A DNA stretch of 43,844 nt from Streptomyces sp. SID486 (GCF_009865385.1 NZ_WWJT01000768.1:1-43844); one strand, 5' to 3'. Numbered from the stretch's first letter, positions 16,861-25,903 are shown. Notes: generated by a model from the sequence alone, not told the origin. Translations and numbers: made by a program.

Positions 16861-16866
16861 TACTCT
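16861..16866 (+). promoter_or_regulatory. -10 box of a leaderless promoter
   Basis: TACTCT lies 7 bases before the GTG at 16874, which has no ribosome-binding site. Confidence 0.55.
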
Positions 16867-16873
16867 GTGCCGG

Positions 16874-17629
16874 GTGAACGCCACCGATCGCACCCCCGCC
16901 GACCTGCTGACTTCCGCGCTCGCCGCGGACCCCGGCCGCCCGCTGGTGACCTTCTACGACGACGCCACGGGCGAACGTGTCGAACTGTCCGTGACCACCT
17001 TCGCCAATTGGGTGGCCAAGACCGCCAACCTCCTCCAGGGCGACCTGTCCGCCGGACCCGGCGACCGCGTCGCGCTGCTGCTGCCCGCGCACTGGCAGAC
17101 CGCGGTGTGGCTGCTGGCCTGTTCCTCGGTGGGAGCGGTCGCCGACGTCGCCGGGGATCCGGCGGCCGCCGACGTCGTCGTGAGCGGGCCGGACTCGCTC
17201 GACGCGGCCCGCGCGTGCTCCGGTGAGCGGGTGGCACTGGCGCTGCGGCCCCTCGGCGGCCGCTTCCCGCAGACGCCGCCGGGGTTCGCGGACTACGCGG
17301 TGGAAGTACCGGGACAGGGTGACCGGTTCGCCCCGTTCGCCCCGGTGGATCCGAGGGAGCCCGCGCTCGTCGTCGCCGGGCGGGAGTTCAGCGGCGCCGA
17401 GGTCGTCGAGCGGGCCGCGTCGGAAGCGGGAGCCCTGGGGCTCACGGGGCCCGGGGCCCGGCTGCTGTCCGGACTGCCGTACGACACCTGGGAAGGGCTC
17501 AGCGCGGGGCTGTTCGCGCCGCTGGCCGTCGGGGGGTCCGTGGTGCTGTGCCGGAACCTGGAACAGGCGGACGACGAGGCCCTGGCCAAGCGGATCGAGA
17601 GCGAGAGGGTGAGCACGGTGCGGCGGTAG
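16874..17629 (+). CDS. TIGR03089 family protein
   Basis: A 251-residue protein that looks like a shortened AMP-binding (acyl-CoA synthetase) N-terminal fold: TFANWVAKTANLLQ, then GPGDRVALLLPAHWQTAVWLLACSSVGA, and LAVGGSVVLCRN near the end. The ATP-binding loop and C-terminal lid of true synthetases are missing, so adenylation is unlikely. The TIGR03089 family is actinobacterial and its function is unknown. It is divergent from the amidase and upstream of the LCP genes, as in mycobacteria where it also neighbours an LCP gene. The GTG start is set by a -10 box at leaderless distance. Confidence 0.85.
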   Translation: MNATDRTPADLLTSALAADPGRPLVTFYDDATGERVELSVTTFANWVAKTANLLQGDLSAGPGDRVALLLPAHWQTAVWLLACSSVGAVADVAGDPAAADVVVSGPDSLDAARACSGERVALALRPLGGRFPQTPPGFADYAVEVPGQGDRFAPFAPVDPREPALVVAGREFSGAEVVERAASEAGALGLTGPGARLLSGLPYDTWEGLSAGLFAPLAVGGSVVLCRNLEQADDEALAKRIESERVSTVRR

Positions 17630-17678
17630 ACCGCCTGCCGGGCGCGGCCGGCCGACGGCAGGCCCGCCTGCCCGGCCC

Positions 17679-17903
17679 GGTCCGCCGACCACACGCACGT
17701 CCGCCGGGCGCGGGTCCCCCATCGCTCCCACGCCCCTACGGCCGAGCCGCACACGGTCCGCCGACCACACGCACGTCCGCCGGGCGCGGGTCCCCCATCG
17801 CTCCCACGCCCCTACGGCCGAGCCGCACACGGTCCGTCGCCGCTCCCACGCCCCTACGGCCGAGCCGCACACGGCCCGTCGCCGCGCCCGCGCCCGTACG
17901 GCC
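17679..17903. repeat. Tandem repeats, 76-base period, then shortened copies
   Basis: Two nearly identical 76-base units (17679-17754 and 17755-17830) are followed by a 42-base unit (17831-17872) lacking an internal segment and a diverged 31-base unit (17873-17903). Each contains GCTCCCACGCCCCTACGGCC or a variant. They fill most of the 379-base gap between the TIGR03089 gene and the first LCP gene. No gene is evident there. Confidence 0.85.
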
Positions 17904-18008
17904 CTGTCCCCCGTTCGGAGCAGCAAAGGGCGCTCCCGGGCCCCCTCCCCCGCCATCGTCGTAAGTGCAGGACGCGACGCTCGTACGCCATGAGGGGATG
18001 GCTCCACC

Positions 18009-19202
18009 GTGACCGACACCGCAGGCAAGCCCGTCGGTCCCGGTCCCGGTCGCGGGGCGGCAGCCTCGGCCACCGGGGACGGGCTGATACGACGCCGCCG
18101 GCGGCGCTGCCTGCGGAACTGCGCGCTGGGGGCGGCCGTGGTCCTGGTCGTGGCCGCCGGCGCCGGCTGGGCCGTCTACACCAAGCTCAGCGGCAACATC
18201 ACGGCCGACGAGGCCGCCGCCGCCGAACTCGCACGGTACGAGCGGGAGCGGCCCACCGCACTGGTGCGGGACGCGCAGAACATCCTGCTGATCGGGTCCG
18301 ACACCCGGGCCGGGGACGGCAACGGCAAGTACGGCAAGGATCTCGGCACCGAGCGGTCGGACACCACGATCCTGCTGCACCTGGCCGCCGACCGGGGCAG
18401 CGCCACGGCCGTCTCGCTGCCGCGGGACCTGATGGTGGACGTCCCGTCCTGCCTCCAGGAGGACGGCAGGCGCAGCGACCCGGTGTTCGCCATGTTCAAC
18501 CACGCCTTCCAGGTGGGGGGTTCGGCGTGCACCATCCGGACCGTCGAGAAACTCACCGGCATCCGGGTCGACCACCACATGGTCGTCGACTTCAGCGGCT
18601 TCAAGGAGATGGTGGACGCCGTCGACGGCGTCGAGGTGTGCCTGAAGGAACCCGTGGACGACAAGGCGGCGAAGCTGCGGCTGCCCGCCGGCAGGGTCAC
18701 CCTGGACGGGGAGCAGGCACTCGGGTACGTACGTGCCCGCAAGTCGCTCGGGAACGGCAGCGACACCGACCGCATGGGACGGCAGCAACGATTTCTCGGT
18801 GCGCTCGTCAACAAGGTGCAGAGCAACGACGTACTGCTGAATCCGGTGAAGCTGTATCCGCTGCTGGACGCGGCGACCTCCGCGCTGACCACCGATCCGG
18901 AACTTGCCACTCTGCGCGGCTTGTACCAGTTGGCGCGCGGCCTGCGCGACATCCCCACCGAACAAGTGCGGTTCCTGACGGTGCCGAGAGAGTCGTACCT
19001 CTACAACGCCAATCGTGACCAGCTCGTGGAACCCGAGGCCGAAAAGCTGTTCGCCCGGCTCCGGGCGGACCGGCCGGTGGCGGTGCGCCCGGAGAATTCA
19101 CAGAACGTTCCAGGGCGGGACACAGGTTCGGGCGGCCAGGACGCCCCCTCGCCCGCCCCGACTTTCCCCGGATACACCGCCGCCGACCCCACCTGTGAGT
19201 AA
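18009..19202 (+). CDS. LytR-CpsA-Psr (LCP) family glycopolymer transferase, copy 1
   Basis: A 397-residue membrane-anchored enzyme of the family that transfers lipid-linked glycopolymers onto peptidoglycan. A basic cytoplasmic tail ends in a run of arginines, followed by one membrane helix (about 38-57). The extracellular LCP domain has NILLIGSDTRAGDG, RSDTTILLHL, AVSLPRDLMVDVP, VDHHMVVDFSGFKEMVDAVDG and the C-terminal arginine motif DTDRMGRQQRFL. It has no LytR_C domain; the tail is disordered. Start is a GTG at 18009 with GAGGGGA upstream. It is the first of five LCP genes within 10 kb. Confidence 0.93.
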   Translation: MTDTAGKPVGPGPGRGAAASATGDGLIRRRRRRCLRNCALGAAVVLVVAAGAGWAVYTKLSGNITADEAAAAELARYERERPTALVRDAQNILLIGSDTRAGDGNGKYGKDLGTERSDTTILLHLAADRGSATAVSLPRDLMVDVPSCLQEDGRRSDPVFAMFNHAFQVGGSACTIRTVEKLTGIRVDHHMVVDFSGFKEMVDAVDGVEVCLKEPVDDKAAKLRLPAGRVTLDGEQALGYVRARKSLGNGSDTDRMGRQQRFLGALVNKVQSNDVLLNPVKLYPLLDAATSALTTDPELATLRGLYQLARGLRDIPTEQVRFLTVPRESYLYNANRDQLVEPEAEKLFARLRADRPVAVRPENSQNVPGRDTGSGGQDAPSPAPTFPGYTAADPTCE

Positions 19203-19308
19203 GGCGCACACCAAGTCGGCGAACTTCCGTTCAGGAAATGAGACGGATTGCCCGGTTGTAGGCAGGTGGAATTTGTCACCGGCGTCGCTCGACGCTGAAC
19301 TGGACGGA

Positions 19309-19314
19309 TAGTGT
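19309..19314 (+). promoter_or_regulatory. -10 box upstream of LCP copy 2
   Basis: TAGTGT in the 231-base gap between LCP copies 1 and 2. A start near 19321 would give a leader of roughly 110 bases. No convincing -35. Confidence 0.35.
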
Positions 19315-19433
19315 GAGCGATCCGGTGCACCTGACCGCAAGGCCCGTCCTGGGGTCGCGCACCGATTCACCGAGACCCGAGCGCCTTGGAGGGGGAAGGC
19401 GCCGCGTGGCCCCGACGGAGGATTCGGACAACC

Positions 19434-21257
19434 GTGGACGCGCAAGGCCGTGGGCGGGCGGACAACATCGATCCCGCAGACCAGTGGGTACTCAATCCGC
19501 ACACCGGCGAATACGAACTGCGACTGAGCCCTTCCGCAGCGCAGCCGCCGGTGCCGGGACCGCGCCGACCGTCCCCCCGGGACGGTGCCGGCGCGGCGGG
19601 CGGCCGTGGCCGGAAAGCACCCGAGGAGACCCGGCAGACGCCCGGCGAGGCCGGACGGACTCCCGGTGAGGCCGGACGGACTCCCGGTGAGGCCGGGGGT
19701 ACGCCCCGGACGCGTGGCACCGACGTGCCGCCGCCGCGCTCGGCCCGGCGCCGGGCCGGTGAGCCGGAGGCGGCGGCCCAGGGGCGGCGCGCGTCGCGGC
19801 GCCCGGCGAAGAAGTCGAGGACGAAGAAGATACTGCTGTGGACCGGCGGGTCCATGGCCTTCGTGCTGGTCGCCGTGTCGGCCGCCGGCTACCTCTACAT
19901 CAAGCACCTCAACGACAACATCACGTCCGTGTCCGACGACGGCGCCAGCACCGGCGGCTTCCGCAAGGACGAGGCGATCAACATCCTGCTGATCGGCACG
20001 GACAAGCGCACCGGCAAGGGCAACGAGGGCTACGGCGACGCGGGCAGCGTCGGCCACGCCGACACCACGATCCTGCTGCACGTCTCCAAGGACCGGTCCA
20101 ACGCCACCGCGCTGAGCATCCCGCGCGACATGATCGTGGACGTCCCGGACTGCCCGACCCAGCAGGACGACGGCAGCGAGAAGGTCATCGCGGGCACCCA
20201 GGGCGTCCGCTTCAACACGAGCCTCGGACAGGACGGCCGGACGCCGAGCTGCACCATGCGCACGGTGACCGAGCTCACCGGGATCAAGCCGGACGACTTC
20301 ATGGTCGCCGACTTCAACGCGGTCAAGACGCTGACCGAGGCGGTCGACGGCGTCGAGGTCTGCCTCGGCAAGGACATCGACGACCCGGACTCGCATCTGA
20401 AGCTGTCCAAGGGCACCCACAAGATCTCCGGTGAGCAGGCGCTGGCGTTCGTGCGCACCCGGCACTCCGTCGGCCTCGGCGGCGACCTGAGCCGGATCGG
20501 GCTCCAGCAGCAGTTCCTGGGCGCGCTGATGCGCAAGCTGAAGGGCAACGCCACGCTCACCAGCCCGACGAAGATGCTGAAGCTGGCCGAGGCCGGCACC
20601 AAGGCGCTGACCGTCGACGACAAGCTGGACAGCATCGGCAAGCTGAAGGACCTGGGACTGGAGCTGGGCAAGCTCAACCCGAAGAACCTGACGTTCACGA
20701 CCGTGCCGGTCAGGGACAACCCGGCCGACGGCGTCGTGCACAAGACGGTGATCGTCGACCCCGCTCTGGCGCCGCAGGTCTTCGAGGCCATCCAGAACGA
20801 CGTCTCCTTCACCGACGTGAAGAAGAAGCGGAAGGCCGCCAAGGACGCCCAGGCCGCCCGGCTCAAGGGCACCAAGGCGCCGGCCTCCGAGGTGCGGGTG
20901 CGCATCCTCAACGGCGGGGCCGCGGACGGCAGCGCCCAGGCCGAGCTCAACTGGCTGCAGAACGACCAGGGTGTGACCAAGTCGGCGAACGACGGGAACG
21001 CCCCGGCCGAACTGGCGAAGACCACGCTGGAGTACGCGCCCGACCAGGCCGCCCAGGCACGCCGGCTGGCGGCGGTCATGGGGCTGTCCGGGGCCGCGCT
21101 GAAGCCGGGCAAGAGCGTGACCAACTCGCAGGGCCTGCCGGCGATGACCCTGACCCTGGGCAAGGACTTCAAGGGTGCGGGGATCTCCCTGACACCGCCG
21201 ACGAAGGCACCGGACGTCAGCAAGTCCACGGCTGACAAGGTTCAGTGTGCTTCGTAG
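19434..21257 (+). CDS. LCP family glycopolymer transferase with LytR_C domain, copy 2
   Basis: A 607-residue protein. The long disordered N-terminus (about 1-125) contains three TPGEAGR-like repeats encoded by an 18-base DNA repeat (19634-19694). One membrane helix follows (about 138-158). The LCP core has INILLIGTDKRTGKG, HADTTILLHV, ALSIPRDMIVDVP, DFMVADFNAVKTLTEAVDG and DLSRIGLQQQFLGALM. The last 120 residues contain a LytR_C domain (VRVRILNGGAADGSAQAEL). I start at the GTG at 19434, with GGAGGA about 11 bases upstream. The copy ends with a strong terminator. Confidence 0.93.
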   Translation: MDAQGRGRADNIDPADQWVLNPHTGEYELRLSPSAAQPPVPGPRRPSPRDGAGAAGGRGRKAPEETRQTPGEAGRTPGEAGRTPGEAGGTPRTRGTDVPPPRSARRRAGEPEAAAQGRRASRRPAKKSRTKKILLWTGGSMAFVLVAVSAAGYLYIKHLNDNITSVSDDGASTGGFRKDEAINILLIGTDKRTGKGNEGYGDAGSVGHADTTILLHVSKDRSNATALSIPRDMIVDVPDCPTQQDDGSEKVIAGTQGVRFNTSLGQDGRTPSCTMRTVTELTGIKPDDFMVADFNAVKTLTEAVDGVEVCLGKDIDDPDSHLKLSKGTHKISGEQALAFVRTRHSVGLGGDLSRIGLQQQFLGALMRKLKGNATLTSPTKMLKLAEAGTKALTVDDKLDSIGKLKDLGLELGKLNPKNLTFTTVPVRDNPADGVVHKTVIVDPALAPQVFEAIQNDVSFTDVKKKRKAAKDAQAARLKGTKAPASEVRVRILNGGAADGSAQAELNWLQNDQGVTKSANDGNAPAELAKTTLEYAPDQAAQARRLAAVMGLSGAALKPGKSVTNSQGLPAMTLTLGKDFKGAGISLTPPTKAPDVSKSTADKVQCAS

Positions 21258-21267
21258 GTAACCCAAG

Positions 21268-21305
21268 GGGCCCGTCGTGCGTCTAACCGGTCGCGGGACG
21301 GGCCC
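21268..21305 (+). terminator. Terminator after LCP copy 2
   Basis: GGGCCCGTC (21268-21276) pairs with GACGGGCCC (21297-21305) over 20 bases, 10 bases after the stop codon; a few T residues follow. Confidence 0.7.
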
Positions 21306-21338
21306 GTTGGTTGTGCGAGGGCGGGGAGGGCAGGGGGT

Positions 21339-22985
21339 TTGGCGCAGAGTGAGGTGCGCGGGGAGGCTCCGGCGGTCGAGGACACGATGTCGCTCACGCC
21401 GAAGGCCCCGGACATACCGGCGCGTTCGGACCGGCGCGGCGGCGCTCGGCGGGCGGGGGGCCCGAAGACCGACCGCCGGCGGCGCAGACGGCGCGTACTG
21501 CGCTGGTCGGCGACCGTACTGGCGGTGGTGATACTCGGCACCGCGGGCGCCGGATACCTGTACTACCGTCATCTCAACGGCAACATCCAGAAGGGCGCGC
21601 GGGCCAACGGCGACGACTCCAAGGCCCGCAGGACCGCGCCGAACGCGGCCGGCCAGACCCCGCTCAACATCCTGCTGATCGGCTCCGACAGCCGGAACTC
21701 CGCGGAGAACGTGAAGCTGGGCGGCAACCGTGACCACGCGGGCGATCCGCCGCTCGCGGACGTGCAGATGCTCATCCACCTCTCGGCGGACCGCAAGAGC
21801 GCCGCCATGGTCAGCATCCCAAGGGACACCCGGGTGGACATCCCCGAGTGCAAGGACCCCGCCACCGGCAAGGTCTATCCGCCGACGAACGACATCATCA
21901 ACGTCACCCTGGCCCGTGGCGGCGCCGGCTGCACGCTGCTCACCTGGGAGAACCTCACCGGGGTCTACATCGACCACTGGATGACGATCGACTTCGCGGG
22001 CGTGGTACGGATGGCGGACGCGATCGGGGGCGTGGACGTCTGTGTGAACCAGAACGTGTGGGACCACCCCACGCCGGAGGTGCGCGGCGGATCCGGGCTG
22101 AAGCTGAAGGCCGGCACCACGAAGGTCCAGGGCGAGCAGGCCCTGCAGTGGCTGCGCACGCGGCACGCCTGGGGTGACGACCTGATGCGGGCCCGCGCCC
22201 AGCACATGTATCTGAACTCGATGATCCGCACGCTGAAGAAGCAGAACGTCTTCACGGACACCGGCCGGCTGATGGACCTGGCCGAGGCGGCCACCAAGTC
22301 GCTGAAGGTGTCGGAGGAGATCGGGACCGTCAAGAAGCTCTACGACCTCGGCATGCAGATGAAGTCCGTGCCGTCGGACCGCATCACCTCGGTGACCATG
22401 CCCAACAGGCGCGACCCGCAGAACGGCAACCACGTCGTGCCCGACGAGGCCAACGCCGACAAGATGTGGCAGATGCTCCAGGACGACGTGGCGTTCGACA
22501 AGCACGGCGGGGCGTCGGGCACGGCGAAGAACGCCGGCAAGGACAAGCCGACCAGGAAGCCCTCGGTCGACGCGGCCGGCCTCGGCGTGCTGGTGCAGAA
22601 CGCCACCCGGACCGCCACCGAGGCCGCGGTGCCCCAGCGGGCGTCGGCGATCGGCCGGCTGCTCGTGCAGAAGGGCTACGCCCGTGCGCAGGCCGACACC
22701 TCGGGCACCCTGGTCGAGGAGAAGACGCTCGTGCGCTACCCCAGCGCGGACCTGGAGGGCGACGCGCAGGCCGTGGCCAAGGCGCTGGGCATCCCGATGA
22801 GTGCCGTGCAGAAGTCCACCGACGTGTCCGGGGTCACGGTCCTCGTCGGCGCGGACTGGCGCACCGGGACGTCGTACCCGAAGCAGTCCCAGCCGAAGGC
22901 CGGCGACCTGCCCGCGGGTTCCGACGCCGTCAACGGCTCGGACACCTCGAAGTGCATGGACGTGTACAGCGTCTACCGGTGGTAG
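21339..22985 (+). CDS. LCP family glycopolymer transferase with LytR_C domain, copy 3
   Basis: A 548-residue LCP protein. A basic N-terminus with a run of arginines precedes one membrane helix (about 53-73, ending YLYYRHLNGNIQ). The LCP core has NILLIGSDSRNSAEN, LADVQMLIHL, MVSIPRDTRVDIP, IDHWMTIDFAGVVRMADAIGG and DDLMRARAQHMYLNSMI. Compared with the other copies, the usual DTT and R-QQ residues are changed to DVQ and ARAQHM. A LytR_C domain (GVLVQNATRTATEAAVPQRA) ends the protein. I use the TTG at 21339 because GGGAGGG precedes it; an ATG at 21387 is the alternative. Confidence 0.9.
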   Translation: MAQSEVRGEAPAVEDTMSLTPKAPDIPARSDRRGGARRAGGPKTDRRRRRRRVLRWSATVLAVVILGTAGAGYLYYRHLNGNIQKGARANGDDSKARRTAPNAAGQTPLNILLIGSDSRNSAENVKLGGNRDHAGDPPLADVQMLIHLSADRKSAAMVSIPRDTRVDIPECKDPATGKVYPPTNDIINVTLARGGAGCTLLTWENLTGVYIDHWMTIDFAGVVRMADAIGGVDVCVNQNVWDHPTPEVRGGSGLKLKAGTTKVQGEQALQWLRTRHAWGDDLMRARAQHMYLNSMIRTLKKQNVFTDTGRLMDLAEAATKSLKVSEEIGTVKKLYDLGMQMKSVPSDRITSVTMPNRRDPQNGNHVVPDEANADKMWQMLQDDVAFDKHGGASGTAKNAGKDKPTRKPSVDAAGLGVLVQNATRTATEAAVPQRASAIGRLLVQKGYARAQADTSGTLVEEKTLVRYPSADLEGDAQAVAKALGIPMSAVQKSTDVSGVTVLVGADWRTGTSYPKQSQPKAGDLPAGSDAVNGSDTSKCMDVYSVYRW

Positions 22986-22992
22986 CCGGGTA

Positions 22993-23040
22993 GCGGCCGC
23001 CGGCGGTGACCGGGTGGCGGCTGCCGGCGGTGACCGGGTG
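22993..23040. repeat. 24-base tandem duplication after LCP copy 3
   Basis: Units at 22993-23016 and 23017-23040 differ at one base. They begin 7 bases after the stop codon and run up to the terminator region. Confidence 0.85.
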
Positions 23041-23049
23041 AACGACGAA

Positions 23050-23080
23050 GAGGGGCCCCTCCCGGCGGGAGGGGCCCCTC
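23050..23080. terminator. 14-base-pair bidirectional terminator
   Basis: GAGGGGCCCCTCCC (23050-23063) pairs perfectly with 23067-23080 over a GGC loop, between the converging LCP copy 3 and GT2 genes. Confidence 0.85.
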
Positions 23081-23125
23081 ACCCGTGACGAGCGCGGCGG
23101 CGCGGACGACGTCGGTCCGGGAGGG

Positions 23126-23251
23126 TGCAGCGGATCACGGCCAGCAGGTCCGGGACGGCTCGGAAGGCGCCGCGGATCACGGCCGGCCGGTCCGGGACGG
23201 CTCGGACGGTCCCTCGGGCCACGGACGGCCGGTCCGGGGCGGCTCAGACGG
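23126..23251. repeat. Three 42-base tandem repeats reaching into the GT2 stop codon
   Basis: Units at 23126-23167, 23168-23209 and 23210-23251 share the core CGGTCCGGGACGGCTCGGA with some drift. The last unit overlaps the final three codons of the GT2 gene (stop at 23244), so the array appears to have grown out from that gene's end. Confidence 0.85.
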
Positions 23252-24272
23252 TGTCGAGGACCGCGGGCCGCCGGGATGCGATGACCTTGCGCGCCAGCGA
23301 CTTCGGGCTGGTCAGAAACCCCCAGCCCCAGGACATGTGCATGGTGGCGAGGGCCACCGGGATCCGCAGCCGGGCCTTGAGCGGCAGCCCCTTGCCGGCC
23401 GGGACGGAGCCCGCGGCGATCGCGGCCAGATAACCGCCGGGGACCACCAGGCCCCACGGGGTCAGCGCCACGCCGACGACCAGGCCCGCCGCTATCGCGC
23501 ACACCGCCGTCGGCGGGGCGAGGTAGCGCAGGTTGATGGAGCCGGAGTGGTAGCGGGCGACGACGTGCCGCCAGCGGCCGTAGTCCTTGTACTGCCTGGC
23601 CAGCGCGCGCACGGACGGCCGCGGCCGGTACGACACCTTCAGCTCGGGCGAGAACCAGATCAGGCCGCCCGCCTCGCGGATGCGGAAGTTCAGCTCCCAG
23701 TCCTGGGCGCGGATGAACTCCTCGTTGTAGCCGCCCTGCTGCTCCAGCGCCTCGCGCCGGAAGACACCGAGGTAGACGGTCTCGGCGGGGGCGGCCTCGC
23801 CGCCGGTGTGGAAGGCCGCGTTCCCGACGCCGATCTTCGAGGTCATCGCGGCGGCGACGGCGCGCTCCCAGTCGTTCTCGCCCTCGGCGTGCATGATGCC
23901 GCCGACGTTCTGCGCGCCGGTCTCCTCCAGGAGGCGGACCGCGGTCGCGATGTAGTTCGGCGAGAGCATGCCGTGGCCGTCGACGCGGACCACGACCGGG
24001 TGCCGGGACGCCTTGATCGCCGCGTTCAGCGCGGCCGGGGTGCGGCCGGTCGGGTTGGGCACGGTGTGCACGCGCGGGTCGGCACGGACCAGCTCGGCGG
24101 CGATCTCGTCCGTGCGGTCCGTGGACGGACCGAGGGCGATCACGACTTCCATCTCGCCGGCGTACTCCTGCGCGAGGATCGCTTCGACGGCACCGCGCAG
24201 ATGCCGCTCCTCGTCGAGGACGGGCATGATCACGGACACTGCGGGGAGCCGCACGTCGGACTTGGCGTTCAT
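23244..24272 (-). CDS. GT2 family glycosyltransferase (ExoA-like)
   Basis: A 342-residue glycosyltransferase. The GT2 fold is clear from VSVIMPVLDEERHLRGAVEA, the donor-binding VVRVDGHGMLSPNYIATAV (DxD-like DGH), and the acceptor-site motif AQDWELNFRIREAGG with the catalytic ED-like pair. Hydrophobic segments near residues 245-285 suggest membrane association, as in succinoglycan ExoA-type enzymes that add sugars to lipid-linked intermediates. Start is ATG at 24272 with GAGG upstream. It sits inside the LCP cluster and diverges from LCP copy 4, so it may help build the polymer that LCP enzymes attach. Confidence 0.88.
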   Translation of the reverse strand: MNAKSDVRLPAVSVIMPVLDEERHLRGAVEAILAQEYAGEMEVVIALGPSTDRTDEIAAELVRADPRVHTVPNPTGRTPAALNAAIKASRHPVVVRVDGHGMLSPNYIATAVRLLEETGAQNVGGIMHAEGENDWERAVAAAMTSKIGVGNAAFHTGGEAAPAETVYLGVFRREALEQQGGYNEEFIRAQDWELNFRIREAGGLIWFSPELKVSYRPRPSVRALARQYKDYGRWRHVVARYHSGSINLRYLAPPTAVCAIAAGLVVGVALTPWGLVVPGGYLAAIAAGSVPAGKGLPLKARLRIPVALATMHMSWGWGFLTSPKSLARKVIASRRPAVLDTV

Positions 24273-24352
24273 AGGGGCCTCACGTTACCGCGAACGGGGG
24301 ACACGGGTGCGCGCCGCCGGGGCTGCGGCGCGGGCTGGAGATCGTATCGGCC

Positions 24353-24358
24353 TACTGT
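24353..24358 (+). promoter_or_regulatory. -10 box upstream of LCP copy 4
   Basis: TACTGT in the gap between the divergent GT2 and LCP copy 4 genes, about 43 bases before the TTG start. No clear -35. Confidence 0.4.
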
Positions 24359-24400
24359 GCTCCCGGATCCCGCGTACGGCCTCGTCCGGAGGTGTGTCCC

Positions 24401-25903
24401 TTGCCCAGCCCGCCCCGGTCCCCGGCGCCTCCGCAGCGCCGCCCGCAGCCACCCCGCCGTGTACCACCCCAGCCCGGACGGCCCGTACGGTCCGCCCGGC
24501 CGCCCCGGCGGCCACGCTGGGCCATGCGTGCGGTGACCACCCTGTCGGTGGTGGTGCTCGCCTCCGCGGGGATCGGGCACGCGGTCGTCTCCAGCCTGGA
24601 CGCGGGCATCGCCCGGATCGACGCCTTCAAGGACATGAAGAACCGGCCGCAGGCCGGCCACGGGATGAACGTCCTGCTGGTCGGCACGGACGGCCGGGAA
24701 AAGATCAGCGAGCAGGACCGGCGCGCCTACCGGCTCGGCGGGGAGCCCTGTCACTGCACCGACACGATGATGATCGTGCACATCTCGGAGGACCGGGAGC
24801 GGGCCACCGTGGTGAGCCTGCCGCGCGACTCCTACGCGGAGATGCCCGCGCACGTCGACCAGAACTCGGGGCAGCGGCACGGTCCGCACCCGGTCAAGCT
24901 GAACGCGGCCTACGCCGAGGGCGGCCCCCAGCTCACCATCCGCACGGTCGAGAACATGACCCACGTGAAGATCGACCACTATCTGGAGGTCGACTTCACC
25001 AGCTTCATGAAGACCGTGGACGTGCTCGGCGGCGTCAAGGTCTGCACGCCGACACCGCTGAAGGACCGGTACACCGGGCTCGACCTCGCGGCCGGCACGC
25101 ACACCCTGCTGGGCGGGCAGGCCCTGCAGTACGTACGCGCCCGGCACGTCGACGGGGCCAGCGACCTGGGCCGGATGAAGCGGCAGCAGCGGTTCCTCGC
25201 CGCGCTGATCGAGAAGGCGACCTCCTCGGGGGTGCTGCTGAACCCGATGCGCTTCAGGGACGTGACCCGGGCGGTGCTCGGCTCGGTCCGCGCCGACGCC
25301 GGGTTCGGCACCGACGAGCTGCTCGACCTCGGCCGCGCGATGCGCAGCTTCTCGCCGTCCTCCTCGGAGTTCACCACCGTGCCCATCGGGCAGCTGAACT
25401 ACCAGGTCAAGGCCATCGGCTCGACCCTGAGGTGGGACCAGGCGAAGGCGGACCGGCTGTTCGGGGCGCTGCGTGACGACAAACCGCTCACCGCGGACCG
25501 CCCGCGCCGGGGCGCCGGGCCGGCTCAGCTGCCGGTGGAGGTGGCCCCGGACACCATCCGGGTCCAGGTGGCGAACGGCACCGGCACGATCGGACTGGCC
25601 AAGCGGGTCGACGCGGAGCTGGCCGCGACCGGCTTCGCCACCACCCGCCGGCCGGTGACCGCCCCCGCGCACGTGCCGCACACCGTGATCTCGTACGACC
25701 CCCGGTGGGACCGTTCCGCCCGCTCCCTGGCGGCGGCCCTGCCGGGCAGCGAGCTGCGCCCGGCCCCGGGCCAGGGGCCGCTGCTGAAGGTGACGGCCGG
25801 CGCCGACTTCAGGCACGTCCGCGCGGTGCGCTTCGACGATCCGGGCCGGCCGGAGCAGAGCGTGGTGCGCGGCAGCGAGGTGGTGTGCTCCCGGGACACC
25901 TAG
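24401..25903 (+). CDS. LCP family glycopolymer transferase with LytR_C domain, copy 4
   Basis: A 500-residue LCP protein. The proline/arginine-rich N-terminus (MPSPPRSPAPPQRRPQPPRR) precedes one membrane helix near residues 45-63. The core has NVLLVGTDGREKIS, CTDTMMIVHI, VVSLPRDSYAEMP, KLNAAYAEGGPQLTIRTVE, IDHYLEVDFTSFMKTVDVLGG and DLGRMKRQQRFLAALI. A C-terminal LytR_C domain has IRVQVANGTGTIGLAKRV. I use the TTG at 24401 because a perfect GGAGG lies 8 bases upstream; the in-frame GTG at 24392 would overlap that site. Confidence 0.92.
   Translation: MPSPPRSPAPPQRRPQPPRRVPPQPGRPVRSARPPRRPRWAMRAVTTLSVVVLASAGIGHAVVSSLDAGIARIDAFKDMKNRPQAGHGMNVLLVGTDGREKISEQDRRAYRLGGEPCHCTDTMMIVHISEDRERATVVSLPRDSYAEMPAHVDQNSGQRHGPHPVKLNAAYAEGGPQLTIRTVENMTHVKIDHYLEVDFTSFMKTVDVLGGVKVCTPTPLKDRYTGLDLAAGTHTLLGGQALQYVRARHVDGASDLGRMKRQQRFLAALIEKATSSGVLLNPMRFRDVTRAVLGSVRADAGFGTDELLDLGRAMRSFSPSSSEFTTVPIGQLNYQVKAIGSTLRWDQAKADRLFGALRDDKPLTADRPRRGAGPAQLPVEVAPDTIRVQVANGTGTIGLAKRVDAELAATGFATTRRPVTAPAHVPHTVISYDPRWDRSARSLAAALPGSELRPAPGQGPLLKVTAGADFRHVRAVRFDDPGRPEQSVVRGSEVVCSRDT

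Noticed and set aside
16745..16873. c-di-AMP (ydaO-type) riboswitch before the amidase gene, as seen before some Streptomyces wall hydrolases
   Set aside because: The gap is too short and shows no conserved motifs of that riboswitch.
15071..17629. An 852-codon plus-strand frame ending in the TIGR03089 protein
   Set aside because: The first 600 codons lie opposite the amidase gene and look like shadow sequence. The leaderless GTG at 16874 fits the family start.
17293..17754. Minus-strand frame through the 76-base repeats
   Set aside because: The repeats give a repetitive Arg/Trp-rich product and the frame runs opposite the TIGR03089 gene; no start signal is present.
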